From Dermanyssus gallinae (taxonomy: Eukaryota > Arthropoda > Arachnida > Mesostigmata > Dermanyssidae), in assembly GCA_003439945.1 (NCBI GenBank), contig QVRM01005976.1, positions 1,111,001-1,175,000 of the forward strand: DNA of 64,000 nucleotides. The letters are read 5' to 3'. Both the position numbers and the translations under genes were made by a program. Under the pieces are notes generated by a model that was given only the letters and a program-made list of their open reading frames with translations, searched no databases and had not been told where the DNA came from. Below are positions 32,431-44,736 of the stretch, piece after piece (positions within the stretch are counted from its first letter, which is position 1; each line of letters starts with the position of its first letter).

Positions 32431-35400
32431 GACACAACAATCAACTGGATGGCATCTATGAAGGTTTCTGTGTTGTTTATGTTGTGTAACAACAATTCTG
32501 TGCGCTGTCATGCAACAGCCGTTACGGTGCACCCACGAGTGGCGGCCGGCCGACGATCCCGCCATTCAACATTCAGTATGCCATCGACGGTGACGCTAAT
32601 GGCGCCGAACCGTTCATCTGCTTCAGCTCCAGACAGACAGATCGACGGATAGAGCGATGAAATTTCAATCAATCGCGCGGAAGGAACAGAAACGCCAAAC
32701 TTTTCGTGTCCGTGGTTATTAGAAATGTTTTTAATTCGAGTCTTTGACCTTAAGAGCAAGTTGACCTGATCTCTGTTTAGTTGCTCCGTATTATGACACA
32801 CACAATGTCAGGTAGTTAGAGTCCAGTGGTCTGTTTGCAACTGGGTAAAGCTGGCTTCAATCAAGCTGTCAAACGTGTCCTACGAGCGGGAAGCTGAGAG
32901 CGTATTCTTAACATTGTGAACAATGGACTATGTGGTGGTGACTTGGCACGTTCCAAGTGTATTGCCGGTAAGAACGCTCTAAACAACGCGTGTCATCAAC
33001 GAGGCCACGCCAGAACGTGGGTTTCAGGTTTTTGGTGGAAGAGACATAAAATGAAATAAACTCAACCGAGCAGTGCCGTTTTTGCCGGTGTTTCCCTCAC
33101 ACATTATCTCATACTTGTCCTTTCTTCACTACAACCGATGAAGACGCAGACTTCTTCCGATTACCTTACCACACCACAAGCGATGCCACCAACTGCTGAC
33201 TTTCAGCAAACTGGACGGCAGCCGTTCTACAAACCACTCCGGCAGCGCAGTCCACGCCAACCTAAACTGTTCCCGTTTGCCGTCGCGGACTCGCTGCGTA
33301 CTGCTCCCGGGGGGGATTAGAACCGCTGACCTGAAGTTCATGGTTCTCTGGTTTCACAGCCGACAACTAGTAGTTCCGACGAAAGACAGTGCCTTGGTTC
33401 TGGGCACAGTCGATGACTAGAAGTACATCGGTTCTGTATTGGTCTAGCAAGTCTCGACTTCGTTCCCTGAGGCCACCCTAAGGAGGGGGATCATCCGACA
33501 TCCTACTTGCTTTGCTTCAGGACCTGGTGGCTAGAATATCCGCGCCTGCGCCTGGAACCGTTTGGGAGATGCCTGACATACTTAAACGCGTTCCGCGAAA
33601 CCTTTGCAACCGCTCCAGAATGTGCAAAACTGCTGGCAGTCGATGTTTCAGACAGTTCCACCGGATTACCTTATCTATTGCTTCGTTAGCTCGAATCGTA
33701 TGAGCGAATCGATTTGGTGAAAATGATTCTCATAGAATGGGAATGTGTTAAGGTATTTAAAGTGAAAGCGCAAACACGAAGATATCACAGGATCTTGATT
33801 TTTGCAAACTCGAAGCGACTGTTCTTTCACTATCACTGCTAAACAGGACATCCTTAATCTTTCTCAGAATTGTTTTTAACTCTGAGTTTGACGATTCCCT
33901 AAAATGGGGCCCATTCGTGCTCCGACACTGAATATAAACTCTCTCAGCCCTAGACAAAGTATTTCCGTACCCCATGTGCACTTGAAAAGTGATTTTTTAA
34001 TTTAAGAGTTTGACAATTCCCTAAATTGTGGCCTTTTTGGTTATTGACACCTAATATATATATATTTAAATATAAATAAAAAATATATATATATATAAAC
34101 CGTTGTTGTTATTATTGTTGCAGCAATGTTGTTTGGTTCTCGCTTGCTTATCTTCGAAAAGGAGCCAGCCGAGAAGCGTAAAGATGACCAATTTGGCGTC
34201 ACATTACGTCACTCGTTCGAACGATGCACTGAGTGCAGACCACACCAGGAGATAGATAGATGGGTATTGTGCAACAACACTGCTGGCAAAACACATTCGT
34301 CCCCTTTCGTATATATATATATATATATTGAATTGAAATTGAAAAATAATATATATGCCTTTCGTGCATCCGACGATTTGCCCCGATCAAGTCAGACGTG
34401 TTCTGTTTATTAGTCAGAGGAAATTCTGCACGCAAAACAGCGTCATTTAAATGATTTGACCGGAAGTTTTCGTCAATTTTCTCCATGTTGGACTTCTTGT
34501 CCTCGTCATCTTTTTGTAATTTAAAGCCATAAGCCTTAAAATTACCGAATACCGCATCGCCTTTTCGGAGTACGACGAAGTATATATATAAACCGCTTTA
34601 TATCTAAACAAATACTTTGCCGATTCTGCTGGGTCTTCGGTTGTTGGTAATATTACTGGTACTGCTTAGTAACATGGTATGGTGTGAGGTTATATTAACT
34701 TACGCGATCTTGAGTCTGACGTTACCCGACCCAGCAAAGCACGTTATCTTAGCGGATTAATAAACGATGCTGCAAAGGCGTGTGAGCATCACCCTTTGAC
34801 GGTGTTCTGAGGGGTAGCTTGCTATAAAAACTAGAGGGCATTCCACTCGTAATCAATAGGAATGCTTGGAAAACTTGAGTGCAGCGGACCGGTATCCTAA
34901 GGCTAGGGACCGCAGGTCTATTCGTTAAGCGCATTCAGACGTATTCAGACAGAGAACGAACGCCCATAATAAATTAACGTTCAGTGTGTATAATTGACCC
35001 CGCTTAAGAACCGTAAATCTTAAGAACAGCGGTAGTGTGTGTAGTTTTTTTTTCTCATTCAAATGCGTTACTTCCGTATAGCTATACCCCACTCGCACTT
35101 TCAAATTTTAGTCTATGTGTTTTTTTGCTCTGTTACCAAGCTCAAGTACAAAAATTGGTCCCTGGGGGCAAATCAGTATATGACGGCTAATCTACGAATA
35201 TCAACCGTTGGTGGTATATTTTGTAATACAGGTAGTTGCGGTTTCTAGCTGCTAATATTTAAATAATTTAAAGATAAACGGTAAAAGGTGATATGAGCTT
35301 CATTCGTAAAAGCAGCAAACCCGGAGCTCGTCTTCCTACATAAATAGAATTGCAATTCGTATTTACGTATTATTAGCTAATTTTAGAACAAATCATATTT

Positions 35401-36215
35401 GCATTTACACATTTTGTGCTGCTAAGAAGCTTGCCAGAGTGTCATAGAGAGACACCCACTCTGAAATGCTCTATTCGTCGCACTCTTTGGCCCGCCTTCC
35501 TGTTCTGCGGCTTCAAAATTTGTAATAGTTGAAATCTGTCGAGAGGGCAATCAATTATGGAGATTGAGCAACTTATGCCAGTCTTTCTGTACGGTTATTA
35601 CTATTACTCGCCGAAACCATACATGTACGCGAAAAACATTTACAGTTTTTCAGACACAATAGTGTAAAAAAAAACGGATACACAATGCATATGCAATAGA
35701 AAGAACAAACACATAAACAGTAATTACATATTTCTTGCGTATACGCCGTAAGGTCTCGAGGTGGTATTTGTACATACAAACGAAAAATCATGTTTTAAAA
35801 GAAAAAAAGACTATTTAAATTTTCCAATTGGTTATAGAGGGCAACGACCAACTCCGGCAACGCACATGGTGCTGCAATCCGCTTCGTATAACACAAGTGT
35901 AGGGGATTGTAGACCTTGCACCAATTGAGAAGTACCTTTTTCTGTATGTGAACATCTGTTCCGCTCACGCGTGGCGCATTTGTCGACCGTGTCCTTGCTG
36001 TTTTTGTTGTTGCTGGTGCTGAAGAAGGAGAAGAAGAAGAAGAAAATCTCTTCATGCCGGCGACTTTTCTTCATGCAGCAGATGACGTAATATCCTGTGT
36101 GCAATGCCAGTGCCTAGCCGCGTACGCAGAAATACGCAGAACTTGTGAATTGAGTAGCGTTGTCTACGCCAATTGTATATTCCTATATCTTCTGTAGTAA
36201 AAAGAGAATATACAT

Positions 36216-36217
<2 letters not shown>

Positions 36218-36272
<55 letters not shown>
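36218..36272. repeat. (TA)n followed by (GA)n
   Basis: A TA array running directly into a GA array, a compound microsatellite. Confidence 0.9.
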
Positions 36273-36442
36273 ACAAACATTACAAACATTTTGAGAGTCA
36301 GCACGAGATCTTGCAGAAGATGTCGAACGCCACACGAATACATATCACACTGTAATCTAAACTCTTTGCCAAATCCTACTGTTTAAAGATTTTCATGTAA
36401 TCAGGGATCAATTTAAACTATTCTCCACTGAGATGTATTTAT

Positions 36443-36466
36443 GTATATATATATATATATATATAT

Positions 36467-36523
<57 letters not shown>
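36443..36523. repeat. (TA)n microsatellite
   Basis: TA array interrupted once by CAAATA. Confidence 0.9.
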
Positions 36524-37363
36524 CATATTTATATATATTACAAATAAAATTCACAATTACAAAAGAAGCTCTATTATGCGTCATGTCTCGAACCCACGAT
36601 TTATAGCATGCGACCGCGAGCTATTTTTGCCGGACAATCTCTATTATTATTACTCCTGATTTTCAATTTCATTTTTAACCTAAATTCAAAGTTGCAATTT
36701 GTCAGAATGATTGCTTCGAAGGAGCATGCGTTGCACCGGGATCGAATTTACTATTCGTTGGTTTCTGATTCGACGATCTACTCTACTCCTTCCCGTCGAG
36801 TGTTCTATTAAAAAGTTAATCTACACAATGCGCATACAAGATTCGATCGTCTCTACATGGAATATTTAAACTGTTTGGCAATAAACCGATTAATCTGCCT
36901 TGTTTTAACCTAGCATTATAATATCGTAAATGAACAAAAATATGTAATCATTATGTAGAAATTCTTTCTGAAGAAAAAAGAACGAAAATTCTCGGAAGAC
37001 TCATTGTTTACATTTTGACGCAATTTGCACCAATTTGTATACATATAATTTACATAGTGGTGGGCTCATGCGTCGAAGCACACCTTCAAATCTCATTTTT
37101 CTTTGTTTTCTAGCTCCGCCGTCAAGCACATTTTTGCGTGAATCAAAACGTATTCCTTTAAATGGTTTTTTTTTTGGAAAAGGAAGAAGTCGTACGATGC
37201 CTAGTTGGGTAGATAAGCTTGGTGATTCACCGGCGCAGCGAAAAGTCTCACTGTTGTCAACCCGGTGGACCGACGCTGAAAACTTTTGGTGGGCCTTCAG
37301 CAGTTGTCACTGCACCGCCTTCCGATTCGACAGATTCGATGGTGTAATATATATATATATATA

Positions 37364-37429
37364 AAAAAAATATGGTGATGATTTATTATTCATTTACAGT
37401 ACGTTTGCACACTCGGCAGTGCTCGCCTT
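37364..37429 (-). mobile_element. solo 3' tail of the R2-like element
   Basis: The reverse complement reads AAGGCGAGCACTGCCGAGTG...AAATCATCACCATATTTTTT and joins a (TA)n tract (37346-37362). It starts at the same base (GGCGAGC) as the tail at 17300-17362. Confidence 0.85.
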
Positions 37430-37435
37430 ATATAA

Positions 37436-37960
37436 GGTAATTAACGTGTGCCATGTCGCTGAGGTTTCGGCCAAGCACTGCGTCCATGTATTAGGCTCCT
37501 ATTTTATCTGTAGCCTGCGGCTATCCAACCAGAAATTCAGGTCCCGGCAGTGTTTTTATTGCAATAGGAAGAGGGATTTTGGTAAGGCATTATTCTCCGC
37601 TGATCCTCTCTAAATCAATGTCTGCCCAGTCATCTAATAGTCTCGCGTTGTTTGCCATTACCAAGGTCGCCAGGACGTCTGCGTAGGCACGACATCAACC
37701 CCGCGAGATCTGCTAATCTTAAGCGCACCATCCGCTTAGTACGCTTAGTTTCACAGTATAGGTGCTAGAATGGAGTCCTGCGGCAGGCCTGCAGTCGTAT
37801 CGTAGTATATCAAGTCATCGGGGCTGACACTCCGCTTGTCCAAGTACGAGGTCACCGCTCAGAATTATTCTCCAGTTTGCATTATTAAACGCGTCTTTAG
37901 AACCGAAAGACACGTTTTTTTCTCTCCTTATTTGCAACTGAGAGAACATTGCTTATAGAA
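37436..37960 (-). pseudogene. R1-clade reverse transcriptase relic
   Basis: Minus strand, in order: SKDAFNNANW (about 37880-37910; R1 motif A 'D..NAFNSANW'), TTAGLPQDSILAPIL (about 37752-37800; 'TAGVPQGSVLGPLLWN') and AYADVLATLVMAN (about 37650-37690; 'YADDlavvv'). A weak thumb-like stretch follows. Frameshifts and stops are frequent. The R2-like solo tail lies immediately to its left. It is a decayed insertion. Confidence 0.7.
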
Positions 37961-38133
37961 AGGAGCTTCGGCATTCCTTAATGAAACCCATCTGATCATC
38001 TCACAGCGGGATGTGCCCTCCCGCGATACAATTGCGGACTGCCGCCAAGCCCCGATCGCACCGTCTATATATATACATACATACATCGCACCATATATAT
38101 ATATACATACATACACATATATATATATATATA

Positions 38134-39424
38134 CAGGTAGTTCAATAAGTTCTTAGAATGAGCTTTTTAGGATTCGAATTTTGACACGCTTTCACCGCTA
38201 ATAGGAACTGCAACTTTTCGACTGCTAGCACTCAATATATTATGGTGATTGGCCGTTGCGATTTCGTTTAATAGCTTTTCCCGTGCAACGTATCGGCGTG
38301 ATTTTTAAAAATGGAGAAAAAAGAGTTTCGAGTGGTTATCAAGCATTTTTATTTCAAAGGTTGGAATGCGACCCAAGTAAAAATTGAATTAGACGAGACG
38401 TACAGTGACTCTGCGCCATGTTTTGCCACTGTTTCCAACTGGATTAATGTGTTAAAAAGAGGTCGCAGAAGCACCGAGGATGAACTACGTCCAGGAGGCC
38501 AAAAAACGGCAACTGATGAGGAAAACGTAGAGAAAGTGCGAAAAATTCTTGGCACAGATAAGCGAATGAACATTAAGGAAATAGCGGAGGCTTTATGGAT
38601 TAGTTTAGGCAGTGTGCATTTTATCCTACACGAAAACTTGAAGATGAAAGAGCTTAGAGCAAAATGGCTGCCGCATTTGCTCAACCAAGGCCAAAAAGAC
38701 GCTCCTGTTTTGGCTTTACAGCGAAATTTGGCCAAGATGTCGAACAATCTGTCGGATTTTTGGTGCAGATTCATGACCGTCGATGAAAGCCGGGTTCATC
38801 ACTACACTCCCGAGATTCAAGAAGCATCTTGCCAATGGTGTGCACCTGATGAAGGACCTCCGAAGAGGGTGCGGACAACGGCATTGACCGGAAAGGTGAT
38901 GGCTACAGTTTTTTAAGACCAACGTAGAATAATGCTGGTCGACTACCTTGAGAGCTGTAAAACGATCACAGGAGAATATTATGCAAGACTGTTGGACTGC
39001 CGTTAGCAAGAACTCATCGTGAAACGGCCCGCTTTGCAGAAGAAGGTTGTCCCGTTTCACCAGGGCAATGCTCCTGCACACAAGTCCCGGCAAGCATCGG
39101 CAAAACTGGCCCAACTGAGGTTCGAACTTATTGAACAACCCTCTTATTCTCCAGACCTGGCCCCCTCTGATTATTTCCTCTTCGGACATTTGAAGAATAG
39201 TCTCGGTGTAAAGCGTTTTTTCCAGCAATGAAGAGGTTAAGGCTGCTGTCAATGCCTATTTTCAGTCTAACGACGCGGAATTCTACTCAAGAGGTATGAA
39301 AGCTCTGAAATCTCGGTGGGAAAAGTGTATTGAGCTTCTCGGGGAGTATATCAAATAAGAAAAATTTAAAAACATGATTTGGAAAATTCTCGGTTTTCAT
39401 TCTAAGAACTTATTGAACTACCTG
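38134..39424 (+). mobile_element. complete mariner element with 28-bp perfect terminal repeats
   Basis: Begins CAGGTAGTTCAATAAGTTCT and ends with the exact inverted copy over 28 bp. TA flanks both ends (38132-38133 and 39425-39426), the mariner target duplication. Length is 1291 bp, usual for the family. It sits in a TA-rich stretch, where TA targets are abundant. Confidence 0.95.
38311..39357 (+). pseudogene. mariner transposase, inactivated
   Basis: ATG at 38311 opens MEKKEFRVVIKHFYFKGWNA, followed by helix-turn-helix regions and then TVDES (first catalytic Asp at 38782). Lesions are TAA at 38914 (in VF*D, where Trp is expected), TAG at 39004 and a frameshift in the T-run near 39212. The second catalytic Asp is changed to Gly: FHQGNAPAH at 39064-39066 in place of FHQDNAPAH. 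The third, in SPDLAPSDY, lies 34 residues after it, the DD34D spacing of mariner. After the frameshift the C-terminus continues NEEVKAAVNAYF to EYIK and stop. The N-terminal text resembles irritans-type mariners; the subfamily is a judgement by eye. The terminal repeats are perfect, so the ends could still be mobilised in trans. Confidence 0.92.
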
Positions 39425-39459
39425 TATATATATATATATACGAGTATATACATACATAA

Positions 39460-42008
39460 GCAACATAATTTCAACAGACCTTACTCATCTGTCAAATATA
39501 ATTTGCTCAGGTGAGAATCACACTATCGCCTTAAACGAATTTCTGAACAAACATTTTACACACACTGTCCGACGTCGTGCCTTTAGAGAAACACCTTCCA
39601 CTGAAGCGCGAGTATCTAAAAGGCAACAGCGACGTCAAGACTACGCAACCACTCAAAAACGTTTTAGCCAAAACCGATCCAAATGCGCTCATGAGGTGCT
39701 GGACGGCAAACACACCATACACAACATGCAGGCCACCGAGGTTGTAGAACACTGGGCCAACACGATGACACAACCACCCCCTGAACCACTCCCTTGCCCC
39801 GTATACACAACCAACTCTGATCTCTTTGAGGTTTCCCTCCCTATCTCCCTAAAGGAAACCCACGTAGCTCTCCGCGGACCTTCTAAAGCACTAGGCTTGG
39901 ACGGGATTTGTCTTTCGTCCCTCCGTAAACTCCCGTTAGAAGTAGTCTGTTGTATTCTTAACATACTATTAATTAGCGACATTGCCCCAGCCCATGAAAC
40001 TGCTCGCTTAGCGTTCAGCCCTAAAATTAACAATGCCACATCCCCAAGCGATCTGCGATCCCTATCTATTAGTTCATACTTGCAACAAACGCTTAACAAA
40101 ATTCTCTCTAGACGCCTCCAAAACTCTATTAAGCTTCTCCCAATCCAGCGAGCGTTTCTCCCCTATAATGGTACCTTCGAGAATCTTGCGGTTCTGGATG
40201 GTATCCTTAACGATGCCAAGTCTGCAGGACGTGACCTCAGACTCGCCTCAATCGAACTCCGTAAGGCGTTCGACATGGTGAGTCATGACTCCGTCCTGTG
40301 GTCACTCCGGACTCGCGGATACCCGGAGGTATTATTTAACTATATCGAACGCTTGTACCTCTCATCTAAAACTCTCATAGAATTTGGACAATAATGTCGC
40401 ACATTTCGGCCAACTAGGGGTGTTAGGCAGGGAGATCCTCTGGCCCCCCTCTTATTTAATCTAGTTCTCGACGACATTCTTTCAAAATTAGACAAAACTA
40501 ATATCGGGTACCAACTTACTGATGACTTCCGCCTTATGGGCTTAGCCTTTGCGGATGATCTCATCCTCCTAGCCTCCACGAAATCCACTCTCCAACGGCT
40601 CATTAATATTGCGGACCCCCTTTTGAAATCCCGAGACCTTGAAATTAATACTAATAAAAGCTTTACTATCTCCCACCTATTTAATAGGAAGGAAGGCAAA
40701 GGTTTTATCAATACCGTACCAGAATTTAACGTTGGAGATCGGCAATTGCCAGCTAAAGGTATGAGCGATCGATGGAGATATCTTGGAGTCGACTTTGACA
40801 GCTATGGCAGAGTTGACTCCACCAAGGATATACTCCTTAATTTACTTAACAGACTCACGATAGCTCCCCTTAAACCCCACCAAAGACTCATATTTTTGAA
40901 AGACTTTCTCATTCCCCGTCTCCTATATAAACTGGTCTCCGGTCCCAGACCATCTTACGCACTCCTTAGTGACCTAGGTAAAGAGATCAGAAAGGTTGTT
41001 AAGTCGAAATGGCTTAAGCTCGAAAACTCGGTGCCGAACGCCTACCTGTACACGCACACAGCACACAGCGGTCTGGACATCCCCTGCCGCCAAACATTCA
41101 TTCCCAGACTCCGCCTCTCCCGCCTGACAGCACTACAACACTCCACGCACCTTGGGGTTCAATGGATGCTAACCACCGAGCACTTTAAAAAAGCTCTTGC
41201 GAAAACAAGACTTCTTTGCGAGCGCTTGGGAACCTCCATTGAGACCGCTACACAAGCGACCGATTACTGGTCTCAACAACTACACAACACGTTCGATAGG
41301 GCACATTTTAAAAAAGCACACGAAACGCCCTTTGTACATTACTGGATTAAGGGTATGCCCTACCTATCTGGTAAGGAGTATTTAAACCTACTAAAGCTCA
41401 GGATCAACGCACTACCAACGCGTGCCAGATTGGCCAGGGGACGCCCGGGCTACAACAAACGTTGTAGGCACGGGTGTCATGCGCCTGAGACGTTGGCTCA
41501 TATCGCTCAGATGTGCGATACAACACACAAACAAACCATAAAGAGACATGACGACGTCTGTGATCGCGTGGCGCGTCTTCTCCGCGAAAGGGGTCATGAG
41601 GTGGTTCGTGAGCGAGTATTCCGTCGACCGGGCGCACCGGGTCTAAAGCCCGAGCTCGTAATAACAACACCTACCGAGGTCTGGGTTTTAGATGCCGAGG
41701 TTTGCGGCCCGAACCGGGACTTGGCAAAAGCACGGCAAGACAAGATCGCTAAATATGACGTCGAGTTCCTAAGAGCGGCGCTCCGCGACCCGCAAAAACC
41801 TCGCAGATTCGGATCCATCACTATCTCTATGAGTAGTGTATGGGACCCCGAATCTACGAGGACGCTCTTGGGGCTCGGCGTCACGAAGAGGAATCTTATG
41901 GATCTCACCGTTTTAACTTTGCAAGGAACCTTGAGGATATACCGCTCGCACCGGGTACATAAGAGCGGGGGCTACCATCAAGCAAGGATACGGACAACTG
42001 ACTCTTAA
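39460..42008 (+). pseudogene. R2-like RT-CCHC-RLE protein with one nonsense codon
   Basis: One frame runs from before 39460 to the stop at 42006-42008, interrupted only by TAA at 40392-40394, where copy A has GAA. It shows RRQDYATTQKRFSQNRSKCA (pre-RT block), motif A SIELRKAFDMV with the catalytic Asp changed to Glu, motif B GVRQGDPLAPLLFN, motif C AFADDLILLA, YLGVDFDS, then CRHGCHAPETLAHIAQMC and KPELVI...VWVLDAE...KY. The nuclease motif's Asp is also Glu here (KPELVI against KPDLVI in copy A). The thumb APLKPHQRLIFLKDFLIPRL is strongly R2-like. The enzyme would nick DNA and prime reverse transcription from the nick. The copy is dead at three separate key positions. Confidence 0.88.
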
Positions 42009-42118
42009 CTTCACGTGACGCCTTTTTACCACAATTTTTATTAAGGCGAGCACTGCCGAGTGTGCAAACGTATTGTAAATGATTAATAAATCATCACAAT
42101 ATTTTCTATATATATATT
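39460..42118 (+). mobile_element. R2-like RLE retrotransposon, copy B
   Basis: Bracketed by TATACATACATAA at 39447-39459 and 42119-42131, a probable 13-bp target duplication. If so, the final TA run belongs to the element's tail. The 3' tail GGCGAGCACTGCCGAGTGTG through AATATTTTC matches copy A and two solo tails. A 6-bp stem (ATGATT/AATCAT, 42079-42094) lies just before the end. N-terminal zinc-finger/Myb domains of R2 proteins are not seen, so the 5' end is truncated. Confidence 0.8.
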
Positions 42119-42289
42119 TATACATACATAATCATAAAGCCCTGTTTCTTCCCTAATTTTAGAATAAGTGTCTGGTAAGCTGATATAGCAGCTCCCTTCT
42201 TAGGAATGAGTCCACGGCCTTCTGAAGCTCATTCTTTCGTTAAGAGTTTGATGGCGGCCAGGGTCTGCCATCAGGTCCGGGGGATCACC

Positions 42290-42530
42290 TCAACCCTGTC
42301 CGCCGATATCTGAGTCTCCTCGAGCATCGTAAATGGGATCTCCTCCTCGACCACCTCGATCAGGTCTTTTCCGCGGATGTGAGCCAGAATCGCGTAGCGG
42401 ATTGTCGGTGATTTTGTGCCCAGCTTGCCCATCACAATCATGGCTGGTTTGGCGCCAAAAAGTGCGGTCGTGTGTACGGAACAGTAAGGAATTCTGTTTG
42501 CCTGGCGAGCTTAAGGAACTGAGCCCAATG
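42290..42530 (-). other. unrecognised small open frame
   Basis: On the minus strand a frame of about 80 codons reads ...RIPYCSVHTTALFGAKPAM, then IVMGKLGTKSPTIRYAILAH, then DLIEVVEEEIP, and ends VEVIPRT. Its composition is protein-like and unlike the repeat translations around it. I do not recognise the family. It lies between an R2-like element and another non-LTR element, so it may be part of a further retroelement. Confidence 0.3.
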
Positions 42531-42658
42531 TGGCATACCAAAGTGCGAATATAAGTGATACTTTGAAGGGGAGGGGTTTCAACGGCCCACTGCGCTCACG
42601 AAAAAAATATATATCTGTATGGGTATTTTTTGGCCTATGCCCTTGGCCACGATTCTGA

Positions 42659-44736
42659 TCTTCTCGATTAAGATTAGCAGCTGTTAAGTGGAAAAAGTTC
42701 AAGCCGCGGAGATCCCGGCCGTGGTTCACACGGACTTGTTACGTCCGACATAGAGAACTACTCGGCTTGCTGAGACTGGCAAAAGCCCGAGCAGATCCAC
42801 AGCTCCAAGCAAGGCGAAGACAGGACTACGCGTCTCGTAGAAAGTCCTTTATAGGGCTATGCCGTGACTATAAGGTCGAACGTGCGAGGCTAGAGGAAGC
42901 CCGTCTACTTGAACGAGCAGAAAGGGAGCCCCATGCCTACATAAACCGCTCTCGTAAGGGGATACGGCACTCACTGAGTGACGAGCAGGTAGAACGTCAT
43001 TTGAGGAATCTGCTGTTCAGCCCTCACGTAAAAAACTCGGCCACAGAGGTTGGGTATCAACTTACACTTGAGCAGCACACAACGAATCTTCCCTTTGAGG
43101 AAGAAGAAGTATGCCGAGTTATCCGATCCCTTCCTAGATGGAAAAGTAGTGGGCCAGATCGGGTCTACTACGAACATTGGGTGCAATCGGAGCCGCTCTT
43201 GAAGGGGATCCTCTGTGATTTCTTTAATAGAATTATGGAGGAAGGGCGAATGCCCAGAGTTTGGCACATTGCTAGGCTTTCTCTGTTATTCAAGGGTAAA
43301 CACGGCGACGATAGAAGTGACCCAAATCTGTACCGGGGAGTGGCGTCGGAGCGAACGCTCAAGAAAATATTCTGTAAGCTGATTATTGAAAGGATTGCAA
43401 ATATAGCAAACAATGCTCTGCCTCCCGAGCAGTTCGGATTTAGAAAAGGTATGGGGACCCGCGACGCCATTCACGTTTTGCAATCCGAAGTAGACCGGGC
43501 GGTGTCTCGTCCAGGGGGCCACTTGTATGCAGTCTTCATTGACTGCGTCAAGGCCTTTGACAAGGCTCCGCGCGATCTTATGATCGATTGTTTTAGACAG
43601 ATTGGCATAGGTGGAGCTCTTCTGCGAGTAATTTCTAGTTTTTTCGACGACGATACACTGTTGGTCGAGGGAAAAAACGGCATGCGTGAGCTAACGCAGA
43701 ATGTTGGGACTCCTCAGGGGGACCCACTAAGCTGCATCTCGTTCACGCTGCTTCTGGCCGACCTTGTTCAATACGTGCGTCAAGAGTATCAACATGCCGT
43801 GGTAGTGATGTATGCTGATCACATCGTTGTTGCTCATCGTAACATTGGTGCCATCTCGCGCATTACCGCCATGGTAAAGGCGTATCTCGTGAAAAAAGGG
43901 CTAGAAATAAGCTCACGCAAAACCAAGGCGATTAAGTTTCGTCGCGGTGGGCCTTTAGCTGCAAACGACGTTATTCGTTGCTGCGGTAGGCCATTGGAGT
44001 TTGTAAACTCTTTCCCATACTTGGGTCTGCGGATTCACTACAGGGGAACATCGTTTACTACACACATCGAGAACAGTGTTACCTCGGCACTGGCAGCTCT
44101 CTACGGAGGGGTCGGAGATGTACGGCGACTTCCGTCGGTACGGCAGTGCGCTTGTTTATGTTAAAAACTCTGCCAAAGTTGACGTATAGTTTAGACAGAG
44201 TGTGGCAACACCTATCTCATACTAATTTTAATTTGCTTGAAAAGCGCTTTACACTATACATGAAGCGAGTACTCTGCCTTTCAATCAAGGCGAGAAGCCG
44301 CTTCGTGTATGTATTGTCGGACTGTGCGCCGATGGTGGAGATGCTTCGGCTTAGGCTCCGTATGCCATTGACGGAGCCACTTAACCATTTCTTGGAAGAG
44401 TGGCGACGCAAATTCACGGAAGCAGCGACGGAGGTAAGAACGCTCGACGTCTTTAAGTCTCCTTGGTTGTGGGCCGGGGTGGCCTGCGATGACAGGCATG
44501 TATATACCAGGTACATCGTACACGGGTTCCATCACCTCGTATTCTCCCGTAGGGAGTTTCATGAAGATTATATTACTCAGTGTATTTGTCGGTTCTGCTC
44601 GCAGCAATGCGCTAAGTACCACGCGGTTGATTGTCCGGCACTGCAACGAAGATCTTTACACTTCTTCTCTCGGTGGAACGGCCAAACAACAAGTATGGCT
44701 GCGGCCGGAATATTTGAGGGAAGAGCGCAGTTCTAG
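42659..44736 (+). pseudogene. APE-type non-LTR ORF2 (family Z), RT and C-terminal finger
   Basis: Open from 42659 with KPRRSRPWFTRTCYVRHREL, the 'pWF...C...R' linker that follows the endonuclease in APE-type elements; the endonuclease itself is missing. RT blocks: YAVFIDCVKAFD-type motif A (HLYAVFIDCVKAFDKAPRD), motif B VGTPQGDPLSC, and motif C MYADHIVVAH, in which the second catalytic Asp is His (43820-43822). A frameshift between 44146 and 44164 moves to the second frame, ending at 44736 with CICRFCSQQCAKYHAVDC. This is the same family as 27000-28165. One frameshift and a lost catalytic residue make it inactive. Confidence 0.82.

Larger units (their letters stand above)
31820..37345. other. 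mostly unassigned DNA
   Basis: No gene recognised in about 5.5 kb. It holds a CAA/CAG-rich tract (about 32264-32430), short TA tracts near 34060-34100 and 34310-34330, a TA plus GA array (about 36218-36272) and a TA array (about 36443-36523). Open frames here lack homology, and several are repeat translations. Coding exons of an unrecognised gene cannot be excluded. Confidence 0.4.

Noticed and set aside
33300..33360. tRNA-like 'gattagaaccgctgacct' block
   Set aside because: B-box consensus fails and no cloverleaf can be drawn.
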